64,000 nt of DNA, taken from Bradysia coprophila. Lineage: Eukaryota > Arthropoda > Insecta > Diptera > Sciaridae. Below are positions 45,601 through 56,798 of this stretch, piece after piece. The position numbers and the translations under genes are program-made. The notes beneath the pieces are model-generated. The model had not been told where the DNA came from. It was given only the letters and a program-made list of their open reading frames with translations, and did no database searches. The stretch is from positions 8,735,685 through 8,799,684 of the forward strand of contig NW_023503374.1 of assembly GCF_014529535.1 (NCBI RefSeq). The letters run 5' to 3'. Every line of letters begins with the position of its first letter. Position 1 is the stretch's first letter.

Positions 45601-48600
45601 TGAACAAACAGTTTTCAACAGAAAATAGATTTGGTTGTAGCAGTTTGACCAGCTCAGAGAACAATGAGCTATTTATGAAAATTTCGTTAAACTGCTCACT
45701 TTTCTCAGAGCTGGTCAAACGATTACAACCAAAACTAATTTTTATTTAAAGCTAACTAATTCGTGGTCAGAAGGGCGGTCGTACATTTTTCAAAAAAGAC
45801 CAGTGCCTCTTAATAATTTTTGACTAAACGAAGCAAACTCTTGCGAAAAATTTCGGAGAAAATATGTTTTGATCAAAGAATTGAAAATCGTACATAAAAT
45901 ACGCTTTATGCTTTCGGCAGAAACTATTATCATCCCGGTATGACGGGCTTTTTCATGTTTTCCCCGAAGCTCCTTTTGGTAGCCAGTTCGGCACTGGACA
46001 ATCTTGAATATGTTCGGCCAGGCTTCAGTTAATTAAAGAATTTAACACTAACTTTTGTAGAAAGCTGTTAGATTTCGGGTCCCCTATTCTGGTCTCACGT
46101 TGAGAAAATCTTCTACTTTAAAAAAAACTTCAGCAAATTTTGTGTATATCCTGCTCATTTCATTTAAAACCTTGTTTTTTTGTTGATTGAATGGTTTCAA
46201 ATGACTTGAGAGCACCTCGGTTTGCGATTTTTTAGAGAAAATTTAAAAAAAAAATTGTCCGAAATCTTTACAGTAAATGTCCGAAATTTTTCTGAAAAAT
46301 TGTTCGAAATGTCCGAATTTCGGACAAGGCAAAATTTAGTGGGAGGCCTGATTTAGATAAAATCAAATTTAAAATCAAAACTTACCACCGAAGAGACAAA
46401 TCCCACCAATTACAGCGCCACCGCACCATCATTCATCTATCTCCTATTTATATTGCTTTACCTTCTTTATGTCTCCGATCAATTTCTTTTTGAATGTGTG
46501 CGTATGTGTAGCGAAGTTTGTGTGTTTTGTATGTCAAAGATAGAACAATGTTTAAAATCTGATGTCGGCTGCAAATTTCTGTTGTGTGTCAAAACAATAA
46601 TTGTAAGGTTTTACGTTTCTCTAATAAATTTTCCAAACAGGTCTATGAGCGTAATTTCGTTGAGTTCAAGTTCGCGATCATCAAGTTCGAATTCGAATAA
46701 ATCTGCTTCAAAACTATCGTTACTGTACAACTCGCAAGCTTTAATTTCCCATTCAGAGCGTGTGCAGCAGCAGACATACAAAATGGAAAAATTCAAGTAA
46801 AATTTGTTTATCAAAATTAATGAAAGGAAAGTGAAATCAATTCGTTCTAACAGACTACTGATGGCAAATGCTGAAGCAAACCTCAGAAAAAAATACGACG
46901 AATACAAAGAGACACCGTTGTCCCATTCCGGCTACAAAGAAGAGTGGAACTCATTCTGGCGAAAGCGTTATAAGGAATTGAAAGCAGGTGATCGTTTTGG
47001 CAAATGTCAATTTTCATATTGTGCTCATACAAAAATCTATTCTCTTAAGGTGGTCAACCCACCGAAAGGCACGATTTTAAATCAGAATGGCTTGTCGAAT
47101 GGAAGAAACTGATGGATCGGCGGCTTCAAAGTGATATTGAATCGATGAGGGTAGAAATCAGACAGAAATTAAGTATTTCCGATTCTGACTTCGGCCGGAG
47201 TAAAATCATAAAGACCCTTGAAGATATCTCCGCAGACTTTTTATCAAAAAAACGGGAGAAGAAAAAGTCGAAACATGAAAAACGTTCTAGGGACGAAAAA
47301 AGACTTTCGAAAAAAGGTAGACTACGTCGTTCCACTAGGAGATCTCCATCACCTAGAAGACGCAGATCACGGTCGCTGGAAAGAAGCCATCGTAGATTGA
47401 GCAGTCATCGACGTACTCCTCGAAGATCACGTAGTCCTCGCAGATCACGTAGTCCGCGTAAAAGAAGTAGTCCTCGTAGATCACGCAGTTCTCGTAGATC
47501 ACGCAGTCCTCGTAGGCGTCCATCTCATCGTAGGTCAAGAAGTCCTCGTAGTCGACATTCACCTCGTACTCATCGATCAACGCGTAGATCGCACTCTAGA
47601 ACAGCTCATAATGAATGGTTGGTTTCCACTTCAATATTTTTGAGCGACAGTCGCAAGTAATTTTCGTATTTTTTTTAGGAAATCGCATTTAACCCGAAGG
47701 TCACGTTCACGTTCGCAGCAAAGACTTATAAGAAAATCAAGGTCACCTTCTGCACACAATGAAAGACGACGCTCTCATTTGTCGCCAAACTTCCAAAGAA
47801 ACGACATAGCTTCCACATATGAAGAGAAGCAATCACCCAAACTGACTGCTAAACAGCCAGAGCCACCACGTGTGTCAATGTTTCCTTGGAAGCGCCCAGG
47901 AAGATCTTCAATGTCTCCGCAGAAGTCAAAAACAATTGCGTCACCGTCAACCCATACAGGACAGTCAATACTAACTCGTAGAAACACGTTACACTTTGCG
48001 ACAAAGCCACGGCAAGAATACGCGAAACTTTGTGTGCCTATTCCCCCACGCCTGAGATCTATTAATTCGAGACTGCGGACTGATTTGAATGAAGATAACG
48101 ACAGCGAACCGCTAACTATAATTTCCGTTTTAAGTTTGTTAACTGCTTTGGAGGACATTCTGGGAAGTTTAGGACCTAAAGTGATTCAATTGATGATTGA
48201 AGCCAAAGCGATGGACAAAGCTGAAGGAACCTCTTCGTGCCAGTTGCTTGATAACCACGACAACTGCATTTTGTTTGAAACAATAAAAGAAAAACTAAAA
48301 GGCCTCAGTAACGCTGGTTTAGTTGAACCGAATAAGTTGAAGGCTGTTAAGAAAGCAATCAAAAACATGGCCACATTAATTCATCAAAATAATGAAAGAG
48401 AAAAAGCATGCGAAAAACTGCAAGAAATTGGAGTTCGGAAATCTTTTCCTCGTACAGAGCATCAACAACAAATGGACTCTCCCCAAGTACAACCACAGAC
48501 GACACACGTGGTGCTATCTGCAAAGGAAGAAGAGCGTAAAATTATAAAAGCGAAACTGTCGGCTGCATTAATCAGTGAAGGTAGAAGAGATATTACCGAC

Positions 48601-49839
48601 GAACAAATGGACGATTTGGTGGAATGTTACTTCAAGGAAGTTGAGAAAAAGAAGTTAGAATTGGAAAAGACGAAGGGCAAACCTGCGTCACTGCATTCAA
48701 ATGAATCTGATAGTGTTGACATCCCTGCCGTGTCTGCTCGATGTGACGCTCGTGATAAAACTGTTGCTAATCCGAGTAACGAAAATCGTGAGGTTACACG
48801 GTTATCTGCCGAATCAGTCCCCACATCATCCAGTCGCCCTGTCGAATTTTCCTGTAACCAGTCAACTACAACGTCGTACTTACGGCCAGTCTTACCAAAA
48901 CCTGTTTCGAGGCCACTAGGTCAGATTGCTGCTCCGAAACCCGATCCGAAGCTGTCAAATCAAAACATTTCCGTTGCAAATCCCGCTTCGCGCCCGATGA
49001 AGGCGCCATTTCAAAATACTCGAAAAAATACATCGAAAATGTACGCTATAACGGATGCTGAAGCAGTGACTTTGAGTGATCAAGATTTACGAATTTTGAT
49101 GACGAAATTTTCATCTTTATCGGACAGCGAAAAAGAAAACTATACAACATACATGAAGAAATTGCAGGTCGCTGATCCTTTGCGCTACAAATGGTTACAC
49201 AATGAAATTGAAAAGCCAGAAGAGCAACGATCCAATACGAGTAGTTCGCTTCGTGAAGACAATGGTGCGACGAGTGGAAGACAAATCACTAGCAGAGTAA
49301 ATTCTCAAAAGGTGTTCAGTCCAGGTGATAACATACATTCCGATGGTGAGCGCGCAACAACCAACCAAATCATAATTGACGACAGTGATTCCGACAGTGA
49401 CGACAGCGCAATTTTAGCCTCATCCATTGCGAATTCACAGAAGCAGATAGCTCAAATGACCGAAATGGCTAGAAATCTCAATCCATTGAATGAAGGTAAC
49501 AAAATACCTGTAATCAGTTCCGTTCAAATGTCGAAAACAGTCGGAAAATCACCTCAAAAACGCATTGACACAGTTACAATATCTGGCGCTGGCCCACAAC
49601 CGATATTCGGCAATGCGAGTACAACATCTGTGCCGATTGGGACACCAGTTGCACCACCAATTCAATATCAACATCCATATCTTAGTAATGCTTTTCCACC
49701 ACAACAACGTCATCCTTTCCAACGACCATTTCAACTTCAACAATATCACAATCCAGTACCACCTCCTTATGCCGCAAGGCCATTTTATGGCAGATTCTAT
49801 CCACCACCGGCATTTCCGCCATTTTATCCGCCTAGATAG
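33619..49839 (+). CDS. CG7065-like zinc-finger/RS-domain protein, copy 2 (diverged paralogue)
   Basis: Exons 41087-41309, 41375-41592, 41735-42150, 46641-46796, 46854-46987, 47050-47617 and 47679-49839 join in frame (1291 residues). A probable first exon, 33619-33636 (MAVNEQ, then a CAG/GTAAGA donor), fits in phase and resembles the first exon of copy 1, but is 7.4 kb away. Both zinc fingers are intact (CQCCHINN with HVNGKKH; CVLCESKFDLTT with HLTAYNH). The blocks KHFPTAFKEIS, KEEWNSFWRKRYKELKA, an enlarged RS domain (RRSRSPRRSRSPRKRSS), EPLTIISVLSLLTALEDILG and LFETIKEKLKG follow in the same order as copy 1. The C-terminus is proline-rich rather than Q/N-rich. The 61-bp intron at 47618-47678 has a weak GTTGGT donor; without it the frame stops at 47660. 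No disabling change is visible, so it is probably a working gene. Confidence 0.8.
34335..34489. mobile_element. CAGGGGCGGATCC MITE (hAT-like)
   Basis: 155 bp from CAGGGGCGGATCCA to its inverse TGGATCCGCCCCTG, flanked by AACCGTT (34328-34334 and 34490-34496). These ends are typical of hAT MITEs in many animals. The interior holds CCGCCTGGGTCAGAG twice. It lies in the inferred first intron of CG7065-like copy 2. Confidence 0.8.
34903..36731 (+). repeat. CCCCGTACGAAG repeat family, copy 2 (expanded form)
   Basis: Starts TTTTTAGCCCCGTACGAAG, in which AGCCCC pairs with GGGGCT 17 bp later. The order of landmarks is the same as in the copy at 16494-17350. The 3' part has CGTACGGGGCTTCG, inverse of the start, then a perfect hairpin AATTGCGC-TAT-GCGCAATT (36542-36560), then about 170 bp ending TGATGGCTCGTTTT. 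The tandem array at 35330-36470 accounts for the extra length. No protein-coding signal. The class of element is unknown to me. Confidence 0.8.
35330..36470 (+). repeat. Eight-unit tandem array of about 145 bp, two alternating subtypes
   Basis: The marker GGACTAAGG recurs at 35474, 35619, 35764, 35911, 36056, 36198 and 36346 (spacing 142-148 bp), preceded by one variant unit. Two subtypes differ at linked positions: A has GAAAGATAATCGAACACCG, B has GGAAGGTAATCAAAGGCCG. The order is B A B A B B A B. Length differences lie mainly in the poly-A run of each unit. Confidence 0.9.
36944..38000 (+). repeat. CCCCGTACGAAG repeat family, diverged subfamily 2
   Basis: Starts TTTTTAGACCCGTACGAAGTAC, where AGACCC pairs with GGGTCT, and ends with CTTCGTACGGGGCT followed by the hairpin ATTGCC-TCC-GGCAAT (37985-37999). 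In between are cousins of the subfamily 1 words (GTTCGAAGATG, CGTGAGTTAGACCCC, TCTCGAGTAAATTT, TTTGAAAGGTATT) and a TATAT-rich stretch at about 37810-37950. It directly follows the first subfamily in the same orientation. Confidence 0.7.
38502..38612. repeat. 111-bp palindromic element
   Basis: Arms of about 30 bp: AAGGCCAACACACACTAGC and CATCTAGTGTCA at the left, their inverse with few changes at the right (TGACACTAGATGCTAGTGTG and beyond). TA flanks both sides, but the exact ends are uncertain. Probably a very small MITE. Confidence 0.65.
39193..40576. mobile_element. 1.38-kb foldback element with arms of about 640 bp
   Basis: Starts CACGGTGGGGCTGAACGAAC and ends with the inverse; flanked by TGTG on both sides (39189-39192 and 40577-40580). 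The two arms (about 39193-39835 and 39925-40576) are inverse copies that look over 90% identical by eye, around an unpaired centre of about 90 bp. Open frames in it occur as mirror pairs and match no known protein. CAC ends with a short duplication would fit the CMC (CACTA/Chapaev) group, but that is a guess. Confidence 0.85.
42595..42773. mobile_element. CAACGCACTTCAAGC MITE with 7-bp duplication
   Basis: 179 bp from CAACGCACTTCAAGCA to its inverse TGCTTGAAGTGCGTTG; flanks TTACAAC at 42588-42594 and 42774-42780 are identical. It lies in intron 4 of CG7065-like copy 2. A decayed relative is at 31402-31640. Confidence 0.8.
43161..43348 (-). mobile_element. CAAAGCACC MITE with 7-bp duplication, copy 2
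   Basis: 188 bp, inverse of the copy at 18227-18413, flanked by GCACAGT (43154-43160 and 43349-43355). The opposite arm of the surrounding foldback (around 45575-45600) shows the uninterrupted sequence with one GCACAGT, directly confirming the insertion and the 7-bp duplication. Confidence 0.88.
43826..44440 (-). mobile_element. 5'-truncated LINE 3' end, copy 2
   Basis: Minus-strand LINE fragment of 615 bp. It encodes the reverse-transcriptase C-terminal region: AKHDSVNNVFGHAFSSAGF, then KRPDGMTVVPWSHGKSLLWD, then a run ending QRGNAACILGTLGS, with a stop at 43936-43938. On the element strand the end reads AATAAATAAATAA, then about 18 bp, then a run of A. The perfect 10-bp duplication ATTGATCAAC flanks it at 43816-43825 and 44441-44450, and the other foldback arm shows the empty site. 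It is 5' truncated, so it cannot move by itself. Nearly identical to the copy at 5072-5415. Confidence 0.9.
45631..45732. repeat. 102-bp hairpin inserted in the foldback right arm
   Basis: TTGGTTGTAGCAGTTTGACC with AGCTCAGAGAA pairs with its near inverse at the right end (TTCTCAGAGCTGGTCAAAC, then TTACAACCAA). The left arm of the foldback lacks it, so it is a separate, later insertion. No clear target duplication. Confidence 0.65.
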
Positions 49840-50573
49840 TAATGTTTATTACGTGTAAATCAACGCAAATCAAATTTCAGAATTATTTTTTTAACTGCCT
49901 TTGCACATTTAAGCAACCAAAAATGTAGTAATTATAAGTGTTAATAATCCGTTTTCAGCAAATTAAATTATTAAGAAGTTTTGTTAAGTATAAGACAAAT
50001 TTGTCTGTCTAGATTTTTCGATCGAATAACTGAACAACTAAGATTCTGTTTAATTAGTAATTACTTACCTAGACATTTACTTAAGTTTTTTACTATTTGA
50101 GAAAAAATGAAATCGGTTTTTTTATGTTTAACAGGATAATAAGAGGTTAAACATTACCTTAAGTTTTTGAATTAAATTGAAATTATGTGCTTACCGACCT
50201 CGGCAACGCCTCGGATCGGTAAACTTCACAAAATGAGACCATTTCCATCATTTGTCCCATAATGTACTACAAAATGTTGTTGCAGATAAAGCAAGATGAA
50301 TAAAACATAATGAAAATGACGTTAACAATGAGAATTATTATTTATGAAGCCAGGAAAGATTTTGAATTTAACTATAGCACTCTAGCTTCCAAGAGCTAAC
50401 AAAGAAAAAAAAATTGGAGTCTACTGTAATCATGATCTGTGTTCCTTTCGTGCATGTTTAATAATGCGTATAATAGGCTCCGCATCTACCAGGGCCGCAG
50501 CTAGTCCGCTTTTGTAGGGTGTGCTTAGCCACAAGACGAAAAAAGAGTCTATTAAAATGAAAGTTTGTCGGGT
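49840..50573. other. 3' UTR of CG7065-like copy 2 and intergenic DNA
   Basis: No gene visible. A small hairpin at about 50192-50222 (TTACCGA with TCGGTAA) and the word ACCATTTCCATC near 50229, shared with a hairpin at 62350-62398, hint at remnants of another repeat family. Confidence 0.4.
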
Positions 50574-51800
50574 TAATATTAGAGATGTGTGATGGATAAA
50601 TGGCTGAGACTGGCGTAGTCCACAAAAACTTGTTTTAATCCCTAAATGTCAAAATAGTACATTTCGTACCTAGGACTAAAAGTCGTTTTTAGCGTGTGAG
50701 AGGTTTCCAGACAAAGCCGAAGGCGAGGTCTGGAATCAAATACGCTACAAAAAAAGACTTAGTCCTAGGTACGAATAATATTTTTCATATTCGACGGAGA
50801 AAAAGTGCAACGAGGTCGAACTTTTCGGGTCCTAGGTATGAAAATCGATTTACATCTTGCAACAAATGATGGCAGCCAAATTTTCGAGTTTTCATTCTCC
50901 TACCTATTTCGACAGCAACTAAAAATTTTCTTTCAGATTATTGCTAGCTGTTTTAGTGTTATTCTACTGATTGGAGTTCAATGCTACAGAAAAAAAAAAC
51001 AAATTCGGACGAAGTTTGTCAGAAAAGTATTTTTGTGACTCGGCAAGTTTACTAGCGTTTTTGAAAATCATCAGAGAAATGTTTGTGGCGTGAGGGATTG
51101 TTTTATCTAAAATTGAGGCAAAATGGTTTAATTGAGAAAATCGAATTTTGAAAATTTCTAAAAATTATCGATTTTTAATTTTTTAATCGAAGTGACCAAA
51201 CAAATATTTCTCAGCTGATTTTTTGAACATTTTTTGATCGGGATAGCTTACAATATTCTAAATAGTTTATCATTATGTAGAATCATTTTCTACATGATTT
51301 TATGAACTTTTAAGTTTAAGTTTCCCTCAATTTGTCATAGTCGGAGAACTTTGCCGACTCGAAAAGTATTTTTTTACTTTTACGACAAACTTCTTCTGGA
51401 TTTAATTTTTTCCGTGGCATTGAACTCCAGTTAGTGAAATAGGACAAATACAGCTAATCTCAAAGAAGTTTTTTAGTTTAGTCGAAGTAGAAGTAGGTGG
51501 GTGGCTGAAAGCTCGAAAATCAAGTTATAAATGAATTTTTCATACATAGGACCGTCCAATATGAAAAATACTATTCGTACCACGGACTAAAAATCTTTTT
51601 TAGCGTATTCAATTCCAGACTTCTCCTTCGGCTATGTCTGGAAACTTTTCACACGCTAAAAAAAGACTTTTAGTCCTAGGTGCGAAATGTACTATTAAAA
51701 AATTTTTAAAACCGATTTTTGACATGATAGAATGATAACAATTTTTTGTGGTCTGCTTCAGTTTCGATTCCTTTATCTCTCGCACACACCTACTTAATAT
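50574..51800. mobile_element. Old foldback element, about 1.2 kb
   Basis: Imperfect inverted arms of about 560 bp around a centre near 51170. Paired words: TCCACAAAAA near 50618 with its inverse near 51750; GGACTAAAAGTC, TTTTAGCGTGTGA and AGTCCTAGGTACGAA near 50670-50780 with their inverses near 51575-51690; and CGACTCGAAAAGTATTTTT near 51355 with the inverse-like stretch near 51025. Arms have drifted noticeably and no target duplication is recognised, so it is older than the 39.2-kb foldback. The ends are approximate. Confidence 0.7.
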
Positions 51801-54800
51801 AGTTGAATTATTCGTTTTGGGTTTTCATTAAAAGTTTCGATCTATTGAGATACAGTTACTTTAGTCGCTTTTTATGATAAGTCTGCGACAATAAAAGGCT
51901 AGCAAAGAGAGTGAGAAAAATTTTCGATTTTCGGCTTTCAAAACATTGTAATTCCCATTCTTCAGCGTCCTTAACTGCTCAAGCGCACTAAGCTATGTCT
52001 CGATATGGGTATAGGTTAATCCACTGGGTAGAGATGAACGTGAACTTAGTACTAAAAAGTGATCATCCACTCACCTTCAACTGTTGTTAAGACTGCCTGA
52101 ACCTTATCTTAATGTTATATATATTACACAAGTATGTACTCTATTTTATCACATAAGCGAAAACGGGACAACAACATAGAACTGAAGTGTATTTTTTGAA
52201 TTAAACTTCTAGGTAAGTAATTTTGACATCCACACAAGGCAGCATCATTGTTACGCATAGCAAAACAAGTTGCTACAATATTCGCTTACGTCGAATAGAA
52301 TAGCTAAAAATAGCAACATATCCTGCGCAGCGGCTTATTTTTGCGTAGGTTTGTTTAGTAGATGCGAAACGCCGCGTAATCTCCAAAACAAAATTTTCAC
52401 TGGTAAGAACACACGTGGTTACAAACCTTGAAACAGGTAAGTACATTCCTCGAAGACAGCCCAATTTCGTCACCAGTGACATTATTTTCTTAATGTGTGG
52501 TAAGCACCTGCCTATATTTAAATTACAATTTCTTGTGACTAGAGATGAGCGGGTTGACGTTTTCCGAAATCCGACCAAACTCGAATGAAATTTTTTAAAC
52601 GACAACTTAAAACTCGAGGAAATTGAAACAACACCCGAACCCAACCCGAATTAAATTTTTTAAACCAGATGTTCTAACGATCTTACTAGGAAGCAATTGC
52701 AAGAGAGATCTTTTGATAAATACAATGTGATTATCATACTACTAGGGTGGACTACTGCTACTAGTCAATTGACAAGGCGCGTATTTTAATACTAAAAAGA
52801 GCTCAATACGTCAAAGACTCAGGTATTTATGGCCCAAAATTTGTTTTTTTTTCTGATACACATATAAGTTTCACAAGATTTTATGTGAAAACCATTGAGC
52901 CAAATGCGCCTCTTGAAGCTCTAAAAATCAATTTTGTTACAGATTTTAATGAAAATAATGTCGCAATGTCACAATTTAGTTGGAATGCCAAGTAAGTGGT
53001 AAGTGACCATAAGTGGTAAGTGTAAGAACTTCATACCACTTCTTATGAGGGTAAGTTTAAGACAAAAAGAACGTTGCAATGAGGTGTTATAAGTCCTAGG
53101 AACTTGAAACTTGGTTTACGAATGCTACCAATACCATAATCATCAAGTTACTTCGTTTTTGTTAATGAAAAATCTTTCCCTACTTAATGAAAATTCTAAC
53201 ACAATCGCTTATTTCTGCCGTCGATAACGAGAATATATGACTAGTTGTTTTTAAAAAGCTTCAGCAACAAAGAACATTTTAAAAATCAGCAAATACTTGT
53301 TCGATCCTAAGCTAACCTACCATTCAGATAATGCGCAATTAATTTATATTAAAATAGCCGGAACCATAATCCTCGTGCTCTCAACAGTTTTCTTTTATCA
53401 TTTCATTTAGATCGATATATTCGAACAGATGTTGTAAATCGACACAACAAAAATCGACTAAGCCGGATCCAATTCATTCATTTTGATTTATTGTTCCATG
53501 TGAAGAATAAAATATAATTCTCGCTAAGTCAAATCTCTTTATCCGCAAAATGTCATTAATCGATCATTGTTGTGCATAGCATTGATTGAATGAATCAGTT
53601 CATACCAGATTGGTTTTTTTTCTCACTAATTAAGTATAAGTACCAAGGACAAACATTTGTCAAGTAATGGTAGACGTGCTTGATTTAAGTTCTTATTTTA
53701 TTCGATGCTCAGATTTTGTCTCCATCTTAAGAAGAAAAAATATCAACTAAAACAACGTTAAAAATGTTTTTAGTCAGTTATTATAATGAAGCATAAGTTA
53801 CGAGTGCGTATCATGTGATTTAATCAATTTTATTTTTGTATAATTGTGCTAATGCACCTGAAATAAAGAGAACGCCGTATTTTAATACGGTTGAATGACT
53901 TCTGATCGCGAAATTTAATATTTGGCCGTGATTTTGTATATTTTTTTATTGTTATGTCTATGCACCTTGATCTAGTTATGCATAATAAATTGTAAATGAT
54001 AAATGATACCATGTAATTCAAATTTATCAAAAAAAATGTCAGTTTTTCTACACCTAAATTCACATCTAGAGTTCAATGTCTTATTGGATTTATTTACATC
54101 GATTCATTAAATTTAAAGACCAATTATTTTTATCGACATCAGCAGTAAAGTATAGGTCAACAAGACATATTTGACAAGATTCTTTAATGAATCAAGCAAA
54201 AATGCTCATTAACCAGTTTGAAACAGTGTTGTCAAGAAAAATCTTAGCCAAGGACTGGAATGGGTCGATTCACTTCTGACCTGGTTCTTTAAAACTTGCA
54301 GGAAGACAGTGGTAGAGCTAGGGTTTTGTATGAAATTGTTAAAAAAAAGATCAATGGGACCCTGATCGACCTGTTTCACATATCAGCACGAATCCATCAA
54401 GCTCTATTCTTATGAACCATATCGACGCAGTAGGTCGACCCATTCTGGTCCTTAAATCTTAGACTGTTATAATTACTTAAATGTACTATCTTCCCTGCTC
54501 ACAAGGATTAATTTTATGTAATACAAGATCACAGGATACGAAGACGAAGACTAATTACTTGAGAGAAATAGGTCATAGCATAATTTTCGGAATATTTAGG
54601 AATTGTTTTTATTAAATTCACCAACAATTGCCTACACACCTATACCAAAATCAATCTGATCGGCTTCACGTTTCTTCAGACAAGGATTTAAAAAGAAACT
54701 TCCAACAAAGGGAAAAAATATCTTTGGGACTCCTAGCCGTATATAGAGGAAAAAGATCTTCTGGAAAAATGAGCAGCACGATCTCGCCTGTCAATAAAAT

Positions 54801-56417
54801 CCATAACATTCGAGGTCTCAGGTTGCAATATTTGAAATGTTTACCTTGAGAACACAAACGATAACGTTGAAATAAACGAAATGAAGTAAAAAACTCTACA
54901 AATTAAAGTTATACCAGTCGGGCCATATCAGCTTAGGGTGTGTCGATTTCATTTTTTTTTAATGTGAAATCAATTATAAGCTTGAGCCGTTGCTTTACTA
55001 AAGATTTTCGAGTTTTCCGAGATGGCTGTATGTATTACGGGTCCAACCAAAAAATCTTAAAATGCTTTTGCAAATTTTTCATTCTGCTCCGAAGCTACAG
55101 GATCCATTACCACATACAAAAATTAAAAAAAAAAATTAACAAATGCGGTAAAGTCCACTTTTTATGCTCAACAAATGTTTTGCTAAAAATATCTGAAACT
55201 ACTTCCATACAAAAGAAATGAATACAAAAAGAAAAATCTCCGAACCGTTAATGATCTTCTGATTCATTATTCATCATGTTCATTTCCGATATATTTACAC
55301 TAAACTGCCAATAAATTAACAAAATGTTATATCAATTATATTGACACATCAAGTAGCAAATGTTTATTAAACATTACTTAAATAACAACACGAAAATTCC
55401 ACATTGGTCATCATCACAATAAACAATAAAACTTGATCGTATTTCAGGTAACCCCCCATCATTTTAACAGAAATATTCATTCATAAGTTTGAATCAGCGT
55501 GTAGTATAATTGTAGAAATTTTATCGGAAGCATACAGTATTGAACACTTGTGTTAATTAACGATTGGGTGACATAAATGTTCAACTTTGCTAACTAACAC
55601 GCATTGTGAGAAAATTAGTCATTTCTACGCGTATTATATGTTTAATGCTGGATTTATGTTCAAGTTTGCTGATCGTGTTAAGTGACAAAATGAGTCATCT
55701 TAACACTTGTGGATATTTTACATTGCATTTGAGTAAAGGTTTCAGTTAATCAAAGAATAGAGATTATGTCCACAATAAATTCTGTTGATCAAACAATTTG
55801 GCGAGAAAATTCCCTGACATTTTCATATTAACATTCTCACTTTCTGTTACTGTAAGCAACTTAGAAAACAGCTGGTCTTGTATCTGCAACGAAGATAAAC
55901 TCTCTAATATTCGAACTCTTAAAAAGAAAAACCGACGAGTGGAAGATTTGGTTTGGAACACTAGGAACGCGCTTCAATCAGTTTAATAAATTTAAAGTTT
56001 TTATCGCCATAAGATTGCGGTTTGCAAAATTTTAATAGAATTCCACTGCAAGCCTTTACGTACTCATCATCCAAAATAAATTGATTTTATTCATTAGTGT
56101 GGTTTATGACGGGAAAACCCAATTTTACATCGAAAATCCAAAAATATCCAAATGAGAACAAGAATTTACCCAGAATTTTATTCGATTTAGACGCTTAATT
56201 TGTTCACAGTGGTTATGAATCATGACACACGTAAAAACGGACGATCTTATTAAACGAAGGATCCAACAAACCGCATTTTAAGTTTTTACGTTCTTATTCG
56301 TTTCGCTTTATTCCTTCGTTCCACTCGTTCCATATGCATTTCTATGTGTTAAATATGTGGACCAAACAAATATTTACAAATATTTATTCTGAACGTAAAA
56401 AGTTGTAACTATTGCGG
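51801..56417. other. Gene-free AT-rich region
   Basis: About 4.6 kb with no supportable gene on either strand. Short open frames here lack splice context, conserved motifs or compositional bias. Possible distal regulatory DNA of Punch or simple intergenic sequence. Confidence 0.4.
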
Positions 56418-56798
56418 AAGAGCAATCTACACTCCGACCCCCTATGAAAATACATCTTCGATGATAAATTTTTTATTCGAATTATTTTTGAAAAAAGTGG
56501 CTTCATTGTTTGGTGTAACAACATATAAAGTTGTACCAGAATTGTCAAGATTGATGCAGTCTACGCCGAGAAAACTCAAAAGTTCAAAAAATATCACAAA
56601 AAAAAGATTTTAGGAGTTTTTAGTTTTTTTGCAGTACACTACATCGATCTGGACAATTCCATTCCAGGGGCTGGTGGCTATCGAAACCTTATTATGTTGT
56701 GCCACCAAACGATGGAGCCACTTTTTTCAAAATTATTTCGGCTAAAAAGTTATCATCGAAAATGTATTTCATAGGGGGTCGGAGTGTAGATTGCTCTT
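56418..56798. mobile_element. Fully palindromic element, about 380 bp
   Basis: Starts AAGAGCAATCTACACTCCGA and ends with the exact inverse; the two halves pair almost throughout (CCCCCTATGAAA, TCGATGATAA, TTTTTGAAAAAAGTGGC, then TTTGGTG and ACAACATA), with the centre near 56610. No target duplication identified. Non-coding. Confidence 0.8.

Larger units (their letters stand above)
43100..45790. mobile_element. Large foldback element, interrupted by later insertions
   Basis: Left arm (about 43100-43825 and 44451-44700) pairs with right arm (about 44815-45630 and 45735-45790) around an AT-rich centre near 44755. Matching words include ATGTACGACCGC, GGATGCGTTTAATTA, GCCACTATTGAGAATTTTAA, CTAGTAATTATTACGC and TAATTCAACTCTAT-type stretches. 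The left arm has been split by a MITE (43161-43348) and a LINE (43826-44440), the right arm by a hairpin (45631-45732). Outer ends are blurred. It fills most of intron 4 of CG7065-like copy 2. Confidence 0.75.

Noticed and set aside
52273-52644. 123-residue minus-strand frame
   Set aside because: No recognisable domain, no splice signals around it, composition like the surrounding AT-rich DNA.
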